Program-made: the position numbers and the translations under genes
The notes under the pieces: model-generated
What the model was told of the DNA's origin: nothing
The model's database searches: none
The model's input: only the letters and a program-made list of their open reading frames with translations
Shown here: one piece after another, positions 9,171-17,866 of the stretch
How the letters are laid out: the number at the start of each line of letters is the position of its first letter
How positions within the stretch are numbered: position 1 is the first letter of the stretch
From: Aestuariivivens sediminicola
GTDB taxonomy: Bacteria; Bacteroidota; Bacteroidia; Flavobacteriales; Flavobacteriaceae
NCBI RefSeq assembly: GCF_022662015.1
Contig: NZ_JAKMCM010000001.1
Coordinates: 434,001-498,000, forward strand
Direction of reading: 5' to 3'
Length of the DNA: 64,000 bases

Positions 9171-9946
9171 TTATAAAATTTTTGATATCAATAGATCAAT
9201 GACTTCAATAACAATTAAAATAATGATGGTCCACTCTAAAAGACTGCTTTCACGCTGATCCATAATATCTTTAAAAAGCTCTAAATTCTCTTTAATGATT
9301 TCAATGCGATCATGAATCAATCGGTAGCGATCCTTGAGATCGAACGATTGTTTCAAATCTTGATTTAGTTTATTGAGTTCCTTATTTTCCCAGGCGACTT
9401 CCGGTGAATCAAATATGTACAAATTCTCTGAAATCTTATTTTTAATATTCAGTATTTTACCTATAAAACGCTTTAACTTATTTCCAGATATATCCAATTT
9501 ACCATGTTTCTCAAGGTATACCGTATGTTTATTTGTTTCAATAAGTAAGTCTTCCGTAATCTCCGAATATCTCTCTAATGCGACGGATTGTGAAGTGTTT
9601 AGCATTACCAAACGAATCATTTCTTGATCCAAATCGGGAAGGATAACCTTATCAAACTCTACCTTCAAGGTATGCGGTTGAATGTCAACTTCGACATAAT
9701 CTGATAGCTTTTGTTTAAAATAAGTAAACAAAAAGGTTCTATTTGTTCAATTACCGTTTCTATTTCAGATTCAGACATGTTGAAAAAGCTCACCATGCCA
9801 TACTGAAAGATGTAAATATATTTGTTTGTGGAAGGCGTGTAGTAAAGTTCGTCGCTGTCCTGAAACAATAAACGCCATGACAACTGCTGCCTACATGCTT
9901 TAAGGTTTATAGCACTGGCCAACTGATAAGCAACTACAGGATACAT
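9171..9946 (-). pseudogene. RMD1/YagE (DUF155) family gene, broken by a -1 frameshift
   Basis: Two adjacent reading frames are the two parts of one DUF155 protein. The first (9946 down to about 9730) gives the N-terminal half and ends in the C-L-L-I-L-N-K-S extension. The second carries the rest (to 9171), ending in the membrane helix W-T-I-I-I-L-I-V-I-E-V-I typical of the RMD1/YagE family. They meet at a run of five A on the plus strand (9730-9734). One additional base there would read E-P-F-L-F-T-Y-F-K continuously and give about 258 residues, the usual family length. This is either a true disrupted gene or a homopolymer sequencing error. DUF155 proteins are membrane-anchored, of uncertain function in bacteria. 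Confidence 0.8.
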
Positions 9947-10357
9947 TTATATGCTGAAAATAGAATTTGGATCCATAAAGGTTTTAAATTCCAACATATA
10001 ATCGTTGGGATCCTTTACAAAAAAGGACCGGTGTTCACCAACTTTCTCCTTTAAGAAGGTCGATTCGGTAACCAAATCCAATTGCTGCTCTTCCAGTTTT
10101 TTATAAACGGCCTTCCAGGCACCGGTATCAAGTATGATCCCAAAATGAAAAGCAGGTAAAATCTTACCTTCAAAAACGTAGTTTGGACTGCTGAAATTAT
10201 ATTTATCCGTTTCAATGAAAGTAATCTGATGACCAAAAAAATTGACATCGACCCAACTTTCGGTACTTCTTCCAAAAGACGCTCCAATGTGACTGTAAAA
10301 ATCCCTCGTATCTTTAGCGCTTAAACAAGGCAAAGACATATGAAATGAAGCTTCCAT
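9947..10357 (-). CDS. VOC / glyoxalase superfamily protein
   Basis: This 136-residue protein consists of paired beta-alpha-beta-beta-beta modules. The start M-S-L-P-C-L-S-A-K-D-T-R-D-F-Y is a VOC first strand, and the end R-S-F-F-V-K-D-P-N-D-Y-M-L-E-F-K is the characteristic final module with a metal-ligand Glu. Such proteins may be glyoxalases, dioxygenases or antibiotic-binding proteins; nothing here selects one. The stop codon abuts the start codon of the broken DUF155 gene with no spacer, so the two were probably co-transcribed. Confidence 0.8.
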   Translation of the reverse strand: MEASFHMSLPCLSAKDTRDFYSHIGASFGRSTESWVDVNFFGHQITFIETDKYNFSSPNYVFEGKILPAFHFGIILDTGAWKAVYKKLEEQQLDLVTESTFLKEKVGEHRSFFVKDPNDYMLEFKTFMDPNSIFSI

Positions 10358-10368
10358 AAGCCTATATT

Positions 10369-10590
10369 TTATATCGGTTTTAAACTTTCTACACGATAGA
10401 TAACATCGTCATCATCGCCATCTTCAACAAAAGTAATACGAAAGTTTTTATCGATTAGACTTTTGTCATTTTTTAGATCGAATTGCTTCAGAACCCGAGG
10501 ATGGACCTCTTCAAATTCCAACTCATCTCCATTGTCAAACCAAAATTTGTAATAACCGTTTTTGTAAGACTTAAAAACAGCTGTTCTCAT
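10369..10590 (-). CDS. Small conserved-looking hypothetical protein (73 aa)
   Basis: This 73-residue protein is rich in charged and aromatic residues, with a central D-N-G-D-E-L-E-F-E-E and an acidic D-G-D-D-D-D stretch. It has no signal peptide and no membrane segment. I do not recognise a family. It sits 11 nt upstream of the VOC gene and 14 nt downstream of another acidic small protein on the same strand, which supports a real gene in a compact operon. The predicted secondary structure is mostly beta (alternating K-F-W-F, F-R-I-T-F). Confidence 0.6.
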   Translation of the reverse strand: MRTAVFKSYKNGYYKFWFDNGDELEFEEVHPRVLKQFDLKNDKSLIDKNFRITFVEDGDDDDVIYRVESLKPI

Positions 10591-10604
10591 AACTATATAA
10601 TGTA

Positions 10605-10931
10605 TTATTCGTTATCGTCCTCTGTGTCTTCATCAGCAATCTCAGGATCTTGAACTGCCTCAGGATCGTCGTTATCAAAATCTTCATAATCATCCTCGTC
10701 ATAGTTCTCCATTGTAATTGCAAGTTTCGTACTTACCTTGACCAAATACTTTGTATCGGATGTGGTGACCTCTACGGCTTCAATAATTTCATTATGCTGA
10801 TTTCTAAATGATATAATTTGGTCATCATCGTATCCATCGGGATACTTCTCAACCAATAAGGCCAATATTTCCGGGGTCAACTTTTTAAAGTCTACGATAA
10901 TGCGTTTTAAATTATCATTTCTATTTTTCAT
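10605..10931 (-). CDS. Small acidic protein (108 aa), sometimes mislabelled DNA primase
   Basis: The first 80 residues form a compact domain: K-R-I-I-V-D-F-K-K-L-T-P-E, then a Y-P-D-G-Y-D-D-D motif and a V-E-V-x-T-x-D-T-K-Y-L-V-K-V strand. The last 35 are almost entirely Asp/Glu. I recall very similar short proteins across Flavobacteriia that automated pipelines label DNA primase, but no primase motif (zinc ribbon or TOPRIM) can be seen here. It lies in series with the deoxyhypusine-synthase-like gene (26 nt gap) and the 73-residue gene. Function unknown. Confidence 0.65.
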   Translation of the reverse strand: MKNRNDNLKRIIVDFKKLTPEILALLVEKYPDGYDDDQIISFRNQHNEIIEAVEVTTSDTKYLVKVSTKLAITMENYDEDDYEDFDNDDPEAVQDPEIADEDTEDDNE

Positions 10932-10957
10932 TTAAATAGCAATTAATGGTTTAGGTT

Positions 10958-11932
10958 TTACAGGTCTAAAAGATAGGCAAAAATTAGAGGCGCAACAATA
11001 GTTGCATCACTTTCTATAATAAATTTCGGTGTATTGATATCCAACTTACCCCATGTAATTTTTTCGTTTGGCACGGCTCCGGAATACGAACCATAACTCG
11101 TTGTGGAGTCACTTATCTGACAAAAATAACTCCAAAACGGTGTATCGGTGCGTTCCATATCTTGATATAACATGGGCACAACACAGATTGGGAAATCACC
11201 GGCTATACCACCTCCAATTTGAAAGAATCCAATGCCTTTTTTAGAGTTTTCAGTGTACCAATCGGCCAAAAAGGTCATGTATTCAATACCCGATTTCATG
11301 GTACTGGCCTTTAATTCACCTTTCAAGACATAACTGGCAAAAATATTTCCCATGGTGCTGTCCTCCCAACCCGGACATACTATGGGTAAATTTTTTTCTG
11401 CGGCAGCATACATCCAGGAATCCTTCAGATCGATTTCATAATAGTGTTCCAATACACCTGATAAAAGCATTTTATACATATATTCATGCGGTAAATAGCG
11501 TTCACCGTTGCTTTCAGCTGCCTTCCAAATTTTATATATGTGCTCTTGCAGACGTCTAAAGGCCTCTTCTTCGGGAATGCAGGTGTCAGTTACCCTGTTC
11601 AAACCCTTTTCGAGTAGGTTCCATTCTTCCTGTGGGGTTAAATCGCGATAATTTGGCACGCGCTTGTAGTGCGAATGGGCCACTAAGTTCATAATATCTT
11701 CCTCGAGGTTTGCACCGGTACACGAAATAATATGTACTTTGTCCTGTCGTATCATTTCTGCCAAACTCTTTCCCAACTCTGCAGTACTCATGGCACCGGC
11801 CAATGAGATCAGCATTTTCGCCCCTTGATTCAATTGCGCCTCATAGGCTTTAGCAGCATCGACTAAAGCGGCAGCATTAAAATGTAAATAATGTTTTTGA
11901 ATAAATTGGGATATTGGACCCTTAGTACTCAT
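10958..11932 (-). CDS. Deoxyhypusine-synthase-like protein (bacterial DHS family)
   Basis: This 324-residue Rossmann-type enzyme resembles deoxyhypusine synthase. The conserved A-x-S-W-G-K site of the eukaryotic enzyme appears as E-K-I-T-W-G-K-L-D, giving the catalytic lysine at about K296, followed by the S-D-A-T-I-V-A-P-L strand that closes the NAD site. Bacteria lack the eIF5A substrate, and bacterial homologues are thought to make polyamines such as homospermidine or spermidine by aminobutyl transfer. Arginine decarboxylase lies 153 nt upstream on the same strand, which fits polyamine synthesis. The exact product is an inference. Confidence 0.85.
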   Translation of the reverse strand: MSTKGPISQFIQKHYLHFNAAALVDAAKAYEAQLNQGAKMLISLAGAMSTAELGKSLAEMIRQDKVHIISCTGANLEEDIMNLVAHSHYKRVPNYRDLTPQEEWNLLEKGLNRVTDTCIPEEEAFRRLQEHIYKIWKAAESNGERYLPHEYMYKMLLSGVLEHYYEIDLKDSWMYAAAEKNLPIVCPGWEDSTMGNIFASYVLKGELKASTMKSGIEYMTFLADWYTENSKKGIGFFQIGGGIAGDFPICVVPMLYQDMERTDTPFWSYFCQISDSTTSYGSYSGAVPNEKITWGKLDINTPKFIIESDATIVAPLIFAYLLDL

Positions 11933-12085
11933 AGCCCCTGTTAAATTTAGTTACCTGTTATTTACTTTACTTCTTGAGCGTATCATAATTAATCTCAACG
12001 ATTATAAATGTATAACTTAACATTTTATAATACAATTTTGTCCTGTTTTAATTTTATGAACCGGTTGGAATCCTCACTGCCAAAA

Positions 12086-13483
12086 TTAATGGTCATAACC
12101 TAATATCTTAAGTAAGTCTTCGCTCCTTTGCTGTTCGCTAAATAGTTCAGTTGAAAGCTTACCCTCAGCATCTCGGTCGATCAGTATATGTTTGGGAGAC
12201 GGAATTAAGCAGTGCTGCAATCCACCAAATCCACCGATAGTTTCCTGATAGGCACCAGTATTAAAGAACCCTATGTACAAGGGTTTTTCCTTGTTAAACT
12301 TAGGCAAATATATGGCGTTCATATGCTGCTCACTGTTATAATAGTCATCACTGTCGCAAGTTAAACCGCCTAATAATACACGCTCGTAAGTATCATTCCA
12401 ACGATTAACAGGTAGCATGATAAATCGCTTGTTAATGGCCCAGGTATCAGGTAATGTGGTAATGAACGAAGAGTTGATCATGTTCCACTTTTCGCGGTCG
12501 TTCTGCTGCTTTTGGTATAAAATTTCATATATGGCCCCTCCACTTTCACCCACCGTAAAACTTCCAAATTCAGTAAAAATATGCGGCACCTCCACTTCTT
12601 CTTCTTCACATGCCAATTTTATTTGATTGACGATCTCATCAATCATATATTCGTAATCAAAATCGAATGCCAGAGAGTTTTTTATAGGAAATCCTCCGCC
12701 TATGTTGAGGCTGTTCAAAGATGGACAAATCTTTTTTAAGCTGGTATAAACTTTTAAACATTTTGAAAGTTCATTCCAGTAATAGGCATTATCCCGAATA
12801 CCCGTATTTATAAAAAAATGAAGCATGGAAAGTGTTACCTTTTTGTTGTTCTTAATCTGATTCCTATAAAAAGGCACGATATTTTTATAACCAATTCCCA
12901 GTCGTGAGGTGTAAAACTCGAATTTTGGCTCTTCCTCTGAAGCAATCCGTATACCGATGTTAAAACTTTTTTGAATTTCGTTGGAGAGCAAATCAATCTC
13001 CTCGTAATTATCAATAATAGGTATGCAATTCTTATGTCCGTTATTAATCAGACGTGCAATATTCGTAATATACTGAGCACGTTTAAAACCATTGCTTAAA
13101 ACAAAGGTTTCATCTGTTATTTTACCCTCTTTCTTTAATCGCTCCACAATGTCTATATCGAAGGCAGACGAGGTTTCTATATGGATATCGTTTTTTAAAG
13201 CCTCACATAAAACATGTTTAAAATGCGAACTTTTAGTACAATAGCAATAGCTGTATTTGCCTCGGTAACCATTGTTCTGAAAAGCCTTTTCAAACCACCT
13301 TTTTGCTTTCTGTATGTTTACAGATATTTGGGGCAAATAGGTGAATTTTAGCGGTGATTTATACGTTTCTATCAATTGCATTAAATCGATATCGTGAAAT
13401 TGAAGCGAATTATTTTTCAGTGTAAATTCTTCCTGCGGAAAATCAAAGGTCTGATTGACTAAATCAATGTACTTTGTATTCAT
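12086..13483 (-). CDS. speA: Arginine decarboxylase (PLP alanine-racemase-fold, short Bacteroidota type)
   Basis: This protein of 465 residues makes agmatine from arginine. The PLP-binding lysine lies in the Y-C-Y-C-T-K-S-S-H segment of the first beta strand, the phosphate-binding loop is G-G-G-F-P-I-K, and the C-D-S-D-D substrate-binding motif and F-F-N-T-G-A-Y-Q block near the C-terminus are intact. It is much shorter than E. coli SpeA because the insert domains are absent, as is usual in Bacteroidota. An alternative would be a diaminopimelate or ornithine/lysine decarboxylase of the same fold. Gene context with a DHS-like enzyme favours polyamine synthesis. No agmatinase gene lies beside it. 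Confidence 0.82.
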   Translation of the reverse strand: MNTKYIDLVNQTFDFPQEEFTLKNNSLQFHDIDLMQLIETYKSPLKFTYLPQISVNIQKAKRWFEKAFQNNGYRGKYSYCYCTKSSHFKHVLCEALKNDIHIETSSAFDIDIVERLKKEGKITDETFVLSNGFKRAQYITNIARLINNGHKNCIPIIDNYEEIDLLSNEIQKSFNIGIRIASEEEPKFEFYTSRLGIGYKNIVPFYRNQIKNNKKVTLSMLHFFINTGIRDNAYYWNELSKCLKVYTSLKKICPSLNSLNIGGGFPIKNSLAFDFDYEYMIDEIVNQIKLACEEEEVEVPHIFTEFGSFTVGESGGAIYEILYQKQQNDREKWNMINSSFITTLPDTWAINKRFIMLPVNRWNDTYERVLLGGLTCDSDDYYNSEQHMNAIYLPKFNKEKPLYIGFFNTGAYQETIGGFGGLQHCLIPSPKHILIDRDAEGKLSTELFSEQQRSEDLLKILGYDH

Positions 13484-13807
13484 CTATTTTGAAAATTTAA
13501 ATATGTAGGATGCCTATTAAATACTCTTTATAATTAAGACATTAATGCCATCAAATACGAAATTGATTTTGATCTATGGTCACAATAGCAACTTGATGCC
13601 GGAGAGCAACAATTGGAGTAATGGAAGTTAGCTTTAAAAATCGATTACTTAACCGGTAAGCCGCTTTAGAATATAACTTCCCAATATTCAAGAGCTCGAA
13701 AGTAAAAACAGTGTTCAATATGTTCAGCTAAATACAGTACAAATGAAAAACAAAAAATTTAATTTCATCCCCATTTCATTTATTTTTTTGATTTTTTTTT
13801 ACAACAT
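13484..13807. other. 324-nt intergenic region, no gene seen
   Basis: This stretch separates the start of the arginine decarboxylase gene from the end of the pseudouridine synthase gene, both on the minus strand. It must hold the decarboxylase promoter and the 3' end of the upstream unit. I find no reading frame with coding character and no exact TAnnTTTG box on the minus strand; the closest is TATTTG, lacking the two spacer bases, near 13553. The right end is a T-rich tract (13777-13800) without a hairpin. Confidence 0.6.
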
Positions 13808-14647
13808 CTAAAGCATCTTCAAATTGTTAAGTTCCTGTGCGGTAAGGTGTTTCCAATGACCTCGTGGAAGATCCTTTTTAGTAAGATGTGCTATAGCCAC
13901 GCAATCGATACTCAGAATATCGTAATTAAAGTGTTCAAATATGGTACGGATAATTGTATTTCCTGTATTTTTAATTTTGAGACCAATTTCCTTTTTACTG
14001 GCACCTGAGATATAGCTAATCTCCTCAACTGTGATTAACTTACCATCCACTTTAAATCCATTTTGGATGTTTTTAAAATCCTCGTACTTTAGATTCTTAT
14101 CTAATTGAATATGGAATAATCGAGGTACACCGTGTTTGGAGTTCGTAAACTTATTGATAATTACTTCGTCGTTGGTAAACAACAATAATCCTTTGGAATT
14201 TCTGCCAAGACGACCTATAGGCTTAATGCGTGATGATGTCGCATTAGCCACCAGATCCATAACGGTGCTACCTTTACCTTCGCTAGTGGTAGTGGCAAAT
14301 CCTTTAGGTTTATTCAGCAGCACGTAAGCCTTCTTTTCCGGATTAACTCGGGCACCGTCATAACGTACGTCGTCGTTGAGCTTGACTTTATAACCCATTT
14401 CTGTAACAACTTTACCGTTAACGGTCACCAATCCAGTGGCAATATGAACATCGGCTTCTCTGCGTGAACAAATACCTGAATTAGCAATGTACTTGTTTAA
14501 ACGTATTTCATTAGGGTTTGAATCATTGCTCACTGTTTCCCTTTTTTTTATAGGTGAATTACCCCTTGCATAACTTGTTTTACGATATGTGTTTTGCCCT
14601 CTTCCTGACGGTTTTCCTTTTCCCCTACTGCCTTGATGCCTATTCAT
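13808..14647 (-). CDS. RsuA/RluB-family rRNA pseudouridine synthase, atypical active-site motif
   Basis: This 279-residue protein has a basic, Gly/Arg-rich N-terminal extension (about 1-45), an S4 RNA-binding domain (about 47-100: N-K-Y-I-A-N-S-G-I-C-S-R-R-E-A), and a pseudouridine synthase domain beginning L-N-K-P-K-G. Families of this kind isomerise a uridine in 16S or 23S rRNA with an aspartate in the motif G-R-L-D-x-x-T-x-G. Here the motif reads G-R-L-G-R-N-S-K-G-L-L-L-F-T-N-D, with Gly in place of that aspartate. The N-terminal tail resembles those of flavobacterial homologues. It lies upstream of arginine decarboxylase and downstream of the UbiA gene on the same strand. Confidence 0.8.
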   Translation of the reverse strand: MNRHQGSRGKGKPSGRGQNTYRKTSYARGNSPIKKRETVSNDSNPNEIRLNKYIANSGICSRREADVHIATGLVTVNGKVVTEMGYKVKLNDDVRYDGARVNPEKKAYVLLNKPKGFATTTSEGKGSTVMDLVANATSSRIKPIGRLGRNSKGLLLFTNDEVIINKFTNSKHGVPRLFHIQLDKNLKYEDFKNIQNGFKVDGKLITVEEISYISGASKKEIGLKIKNTGNTIIRTIFEHFNYDILSIDCVAIAHLTKKDLPRGHWKHLTAQELNNLKML

Positions 14648-14664
14648 TTGGATTAATTTTTGTA

Positions 14665-14672
14665 CAAAGATA
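14665..14672 (-). promoter_or_regulatory. -7 box before pseudouridine synthase gene
   Basis: On the minus strand this reads TATCTTTG (TAnnTTTG), ending 17 nt before the ATG at 14645-14647. It overlaps a perfect 10-bp palindrome TTTGTACAAA at 14659-14668, which could be an operator or chance. I see no -33 TTG. Confidence 0.55.
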
Positions 14673-14776
14673 TACTTAAAATTACGATTGGAAATTTTTG
14701 ATTACTGATTTTTCTATAACTGCTGAATCTTTTGGAGGATTGCCAGCTGAGATGATATTTCAACCCTCGAATGCCC

Positions 14777-15679
14777 TCATATTCTATTTAATACGACGTC
14801 CACATTAATAAGGACGATACTAAATACGCCAAGGACAATAATAAATTTTAGCATATTATGCAGCAATAGATAGTGCGTTTTTGTTCGAGATTTCCAAAGC
14901 AAGATCAAAAATAAAAATAACAAAACCAGACTGAAGTAAAAGAAAATATTCATAAGCCCCACATCAAATCTGTATAACAATAAATAACATGGGATTAAAG
15001 CCAAACCAATGAGTACGGTTAGCATTAGTTTCGAGATCCTTTCCCCATACACTACGGGTACGGTATTATAGCCAAGTGCCAAATCACCTTTGATATTTTC
15101 CAAATCCTTGGTCAGTTCACGCATGGAAATCATTAAAAACAAGAAAAAGGCATGCACAAAAATGACGCTTTCAAAGTTTTTATAATACATGAATATGGCA
15201 AAAAAGGGTGCTATGGTCAGCACGGCAGAGGTCAGGTTTCCAATAAAGGGTAACTTTTTCAATTTATGAGAATACAACCAGATACAAAAAATATAAATGG
15301 AAAAGAAAACAACAGCACGAAATGACACATAACTAGCCATAATGGCCGCCATAAAATTAAGTATAAAGTAAAATGATAGTTTGGTGTTTTGACTTACCAA
15401 TCGATCCAAATGGGATTTTATTGGTTTATTAATGAGGTCTTTTTCTGAATCATAAAAATTATTAATTATGTATCCTCCGGCTATTGTTGCAGATGAGGCC
15501 ATTACAAGCATCAATAAATTAAGATCAAAAACAACATGTTTCAAAGGCATGTCATGGGCAAGAATGTATATAGAAGTTAAATATTGGGCAATGACAACGA
15601 CTAAAATATTATAGCCGCGTATAACAGAGAACATACTGAAAAACTTGATTAAAATATGTTTCTGCCTTCGAGATAACAT
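14777..15679 (-). CDS. UbiA-family prenyltransferase (geranylgeranylglycerol-phosphate geranylgeranyltransferase-like)
   Basis: This is a 300-residue integral membrane protein with eight to nine helices. Both Asp-rich prenyl-diphosphate-binding motifs are present: N-N-F-Y-D-S-E-K-D (about 66-74) and D-L-E-N-I-K-G-D (about 191-198). The family attaches polyprenyl chains to an acceptor. It follows the mevalonate genes on the same strand, and this gene order is one I recall from flavobacteria, where the protein is named as a geranylgeranylglycerol-phosphate geranylgeranyltransferase homologue. Alternatives are menaquinone or haem O prenylation, but MenA and CtaB have different motif spacing. Confidence 0.8.
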   Translation of the reverse strand: MLSRRQKHILIKFFSMFSVIRGYNILVVVIAQYLTSIYILAHDMPLKHVVFDLNLLMLVMASSATIAGGYIINNFYDSEKDLINKPIKSHLDRLVSQNTKLSFYFILNFMAAIMASYVSFRAVVFFSIYIFCIWLYSHKLKKLPFIGNLTSAVLTIAPFFAIFMYYKNFESVIFVHAFFLFLMISMRELTKDLENIKGDLALGYNTVPVVYGERISKLMLTVLIGLALIPCYLLLYRFDVGLMNIFFYFSLVLLFLFLILLWKSRTKTHYLLLHNMLKFIIVLGVFSIVLINVDVVLNRI

Positions 15680-15738
15680 TGAAGTAAAATTGATGACCGA
15701 TTGATTCCCCTTGGGACGACCTAAAAGTGTATAAAAAT

Positions 15739-16668
15739 TTAGAAGTTATACACTACCTCTAATTTGTGTCCGGAAAGTGTCTGTCTCGCTTTTTCAATAT
15801 CTTGAGTGAACCCAAGAATATAACCACCACCTCCGGATCCGCAAAGCTTTAGATAATAATCGTTCGTTTCAATACCCGTTTTCCAAAGTTTGTGAAATTG
15901 TTCTGGAATCATAGGCTTAAAATGATTTAAAACGATCTTTGACAATTTCTTTGTATTATGGAACAATGACTTTATATCACCCTTTAAAAAATCGTCAACA
16001 CAGGCATCGGTATGCTTAATAAATTGGTTCTTAATCATGTTTCGGAACCCTTCCTGCTTCATTTTTTCCATAAAAATACTGACCATTGGCGCCGTTTCAC
16101 CCACGGACCCAGAATCCAACAAAAATACCGCTCCTTTACCTTGGCTTTGCTGTGCAGGTATTCCAGTGGCCTCAATATTGTCCTTGGAATTGATAAGAAT
16201 TGGGATGCTCAAATAACTGTTTAAGGGATCCAGACCGGATGACTTACCATGGAAAAAAGATTCCATAGCCGAAAATATAGTCTTTAATTTTAACAGCTTG
16301 TCCCGAGTTAAATTCTCTAAAACGGTTATTTTATCATGTGCGTATTTATCGTAGATGGCCGCTACCAAAGCACCACTACTTCCTACGCCATAGCCCTGAG
16401 GTATGGAAGAATCAAAATACATACCGGCATCAACATGTTTTTTAAAGGACTCTATATCAAAAGTAACTAAATTGGTGTCGACAGATTCTAAGTAGGTGAT
16501 AAAACGCCTAAGGTTTTCATTCGACCTCTTCGCCGTTTCCGAAAGTACCTTATCACTCTTTAAAGCCCCTTTATAAAAGTTATACGGAATCGATAGACCC
16601 TTCGAATCCTTAATAATGCCATACTCTCCAAAGAGCAAAATTTTTGAATAAAATAACGGACCCTTCAT
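15739..16668 (-). CDS. GHMP kinase, mevalonate-kinase-like
   Basis: This protein of 309 residues carries the GHMP ATP-binding loop P-Q-G-Y-G-V-G-S-S-G-A (about 91-101) and a C-terminal glycine-rich motif L-C-G-S-G-G-G-G-Y. The N-terminal strand F-G-E-Y-G-I-I is also typical of the family. The position directly downstream of diphosphomevalonate decarboxylase points to mevalonate kinase or phosphomevalonate kinase of the mevalonate pathway, which would supply isoprenoid precursors. The other kinase is not in this window. It appears to have its own promoter box at 16690-16697. Confidence 0.85.
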   Translation of the reverse strand: MKGPLFYSKILLFGEYGIIKDSKGLSIPYNFYKGALKSDKVLSETAKRSNENLRRFITYLESVDTNLVTFDIESFKKHVDAGMYFDSSIPQGYGVGSSGALVAAIYDKYAHDKITVLENLTRDKLLKLKTIFSAMESFFHGKSSGLDPLNSYLSIPILINSKDNIEATGIPAQQSQGKGAVFLLDSGSVGETAPMVSIFMEKMKQEGFRNMIKNQFIKHTDACVDDFLKGDIKSLFHNTKKLSKIVLNHFKPMIPEQFHKLWKTGIETNDYYLKLCGSGGGGYILGFTQDIEKARQTLSGHKLEVVYNF

Positions 16669-16689
16669 AAATAATCATTTTATTTTGTT

Positions 16690-16697
16690 CAAAAATA
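16690..16697 (-). promoter_or_regulatory. -7 box before GHMP kinase gene, with -33 candidate
   Basis: TATTTTTG on the minus strand ends 21 nt before the ATG at 16666-16668. A minus-strand TTTG at 16714-16717 lies 16 nt further upstream and could act as the -33 element. This is the only one of the boxes here with a plausible partner. The kinase may therefore be transcribed separately from mvaD. Confidence 0.55.
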
Positions 16698-16729
16698 TAT
16701 AAAATTTATTAAACAAAATAATTAAAGTA

Positions 16730-17863
16730 TTAGATTTTTTTTGCTCCAATACCGATTTGGTCACAAATATAGTTTCCATTTTCACAATATACAACTAATT
16801 CATTGTTAATGAAATCAAGTACCTTTTGGGTCTCATTCCCCGGGAATAAGACATGAACATTGGCACCCGCATCTAATGTAAAACACAACTTTGAACCTGT
16901 TTTCTTCCTGAAGTCCCATATGCTGTTAATAATTTTTAAGGTATTAGGTTTCATCAAAATGAAATAAGGCTGACTTGTCATCATCATTGCATGCAAGGTT
17001 AAGGCTTCACTTTCAACAATGTTAATGAATGCATCAACATTGCCTTCTTTTAAAATAGTTTTTAAATTAGATATATTGCGATTTGCCTGCTTAAAACGCT
17101 CCTGAGCAAAAGGATGTCCATGCATTAAGTTGTGACCAATTGTACTACTCACTTGTTTCTCTCCCTTATCGACCAATAAAATTACATCCTGATAATCCCT
17201 GAAATGCTTATGAACTTCAAAGGGATAGCTGACACCAAATAAATCGGTACTTCCTTCTATCTCATCGTGATGACCCCACACCACTAACGGTCCTTGTAAG
17301 CTTCTACAAGCACTACCCGAACCTAACCGTGCTAAAAATGAGGCCTTTTTTAAAAAATAATCATCCAGGAGTGACTTCTTGTCTGAACTTAAATCTCCAT
17401 TAGCGGAAAAGCCCTCCATGTCGTTTAATTGTAACAGCTCCTTTTCCAGATCGACCAGACAGAGGGCCAATGCACTCATTCCTGAAGCGGAAGAAGCAAT
17501 TCCTGAGCTATGGGGAAAGGTGTTTTTGGTTTCAATCGTAAAATGATAATGCTCTAAAAACGGCGCATACGCTTTTATTCGATTAAAGAAGGTCTCGATC
17601 TTATGTTTGAAATCATCCTTTTTTTCACCATCCAGAAAGATCTCAAATGAAAAGTTTCCATCGTTTTTCTTTTCAGAGTATCTCAAAGTGGTAATGGTTT
17701 TACAATTTCTGAGTGTAAAACTTATGGATGGGTTTTCCGGGAGTTGCGGTTCTCTTTTCCCCCAATATTTGACTAAGGCAATATTACTAGGTGATGACCA
17801 GGTCGTACTGCCGCTACTTATGTGTTTAGAAAACGGCTTGGAAATAAAATCTTGCGCTATCAT
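16730..17863 (-). CDS. mvaD: Diphosphomevalonate decarboxylase
   Basis: This enzyme of 377 residues converts mevalonate diphosphate to isopentenyl diphosphate, using ATP. The GHMP motif P-H-S-S-G-I-A-S-S-A-S-G (about 117-128) and the N-terminal substrate-binding stretch S-N-I-A-L-V-K-Y-W-G-K-R (about 26-37), highly diagnostic of this enzyme, are present. G-S-G-S-A-C-R-S (about 180-187) completes the site. It leads the mvaD/kinase/UbiA gene group. Bacteria with this pathway lack or duplicate the non-mevalonate route, and Flavobacteriia commonly have it. Confidence 0.93.
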   Translation of the reverse strand: MIAQDFISKPFSKHISSGSTTWSSPSNIALVKYWGKREPQLPENPSISFTLRNCKTITTLRYSEKKNDGNFSFEIFLDGEKKDDFKHKIETFFNRIKAYAPFLEHYHFTIETKNTFPHSSGIASSASGMSALALCLVDLEKELLQLNDMEGFSANGDLSSDKKSLLDDYFLKKASFLARLGSGSACRSLQGPLVVWGHHDEIEGSTDLFGVSYPFEVHKHFRDYQDVILLVDKGEKQVSSTIGHNLMHGHPFAQERFKQANRNISNLKTILKEGNVDAFINIVESEALTLHAMMMTSQPYFILMKPNTLKIINSIWDFRKKTGSKLCFTLDAGANVHVLFPGNETQKVLDFINNELVVYCENGNYICDQIGIGAKKI

Positions 17864-17866
17864 GAA

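Noticed and set aside
10605..10931. DNA primase label for the 108-residue protein
   Set aside because: No zinc ribbon or TOPRIM motif and far too short; the label appears to be a propagated error.
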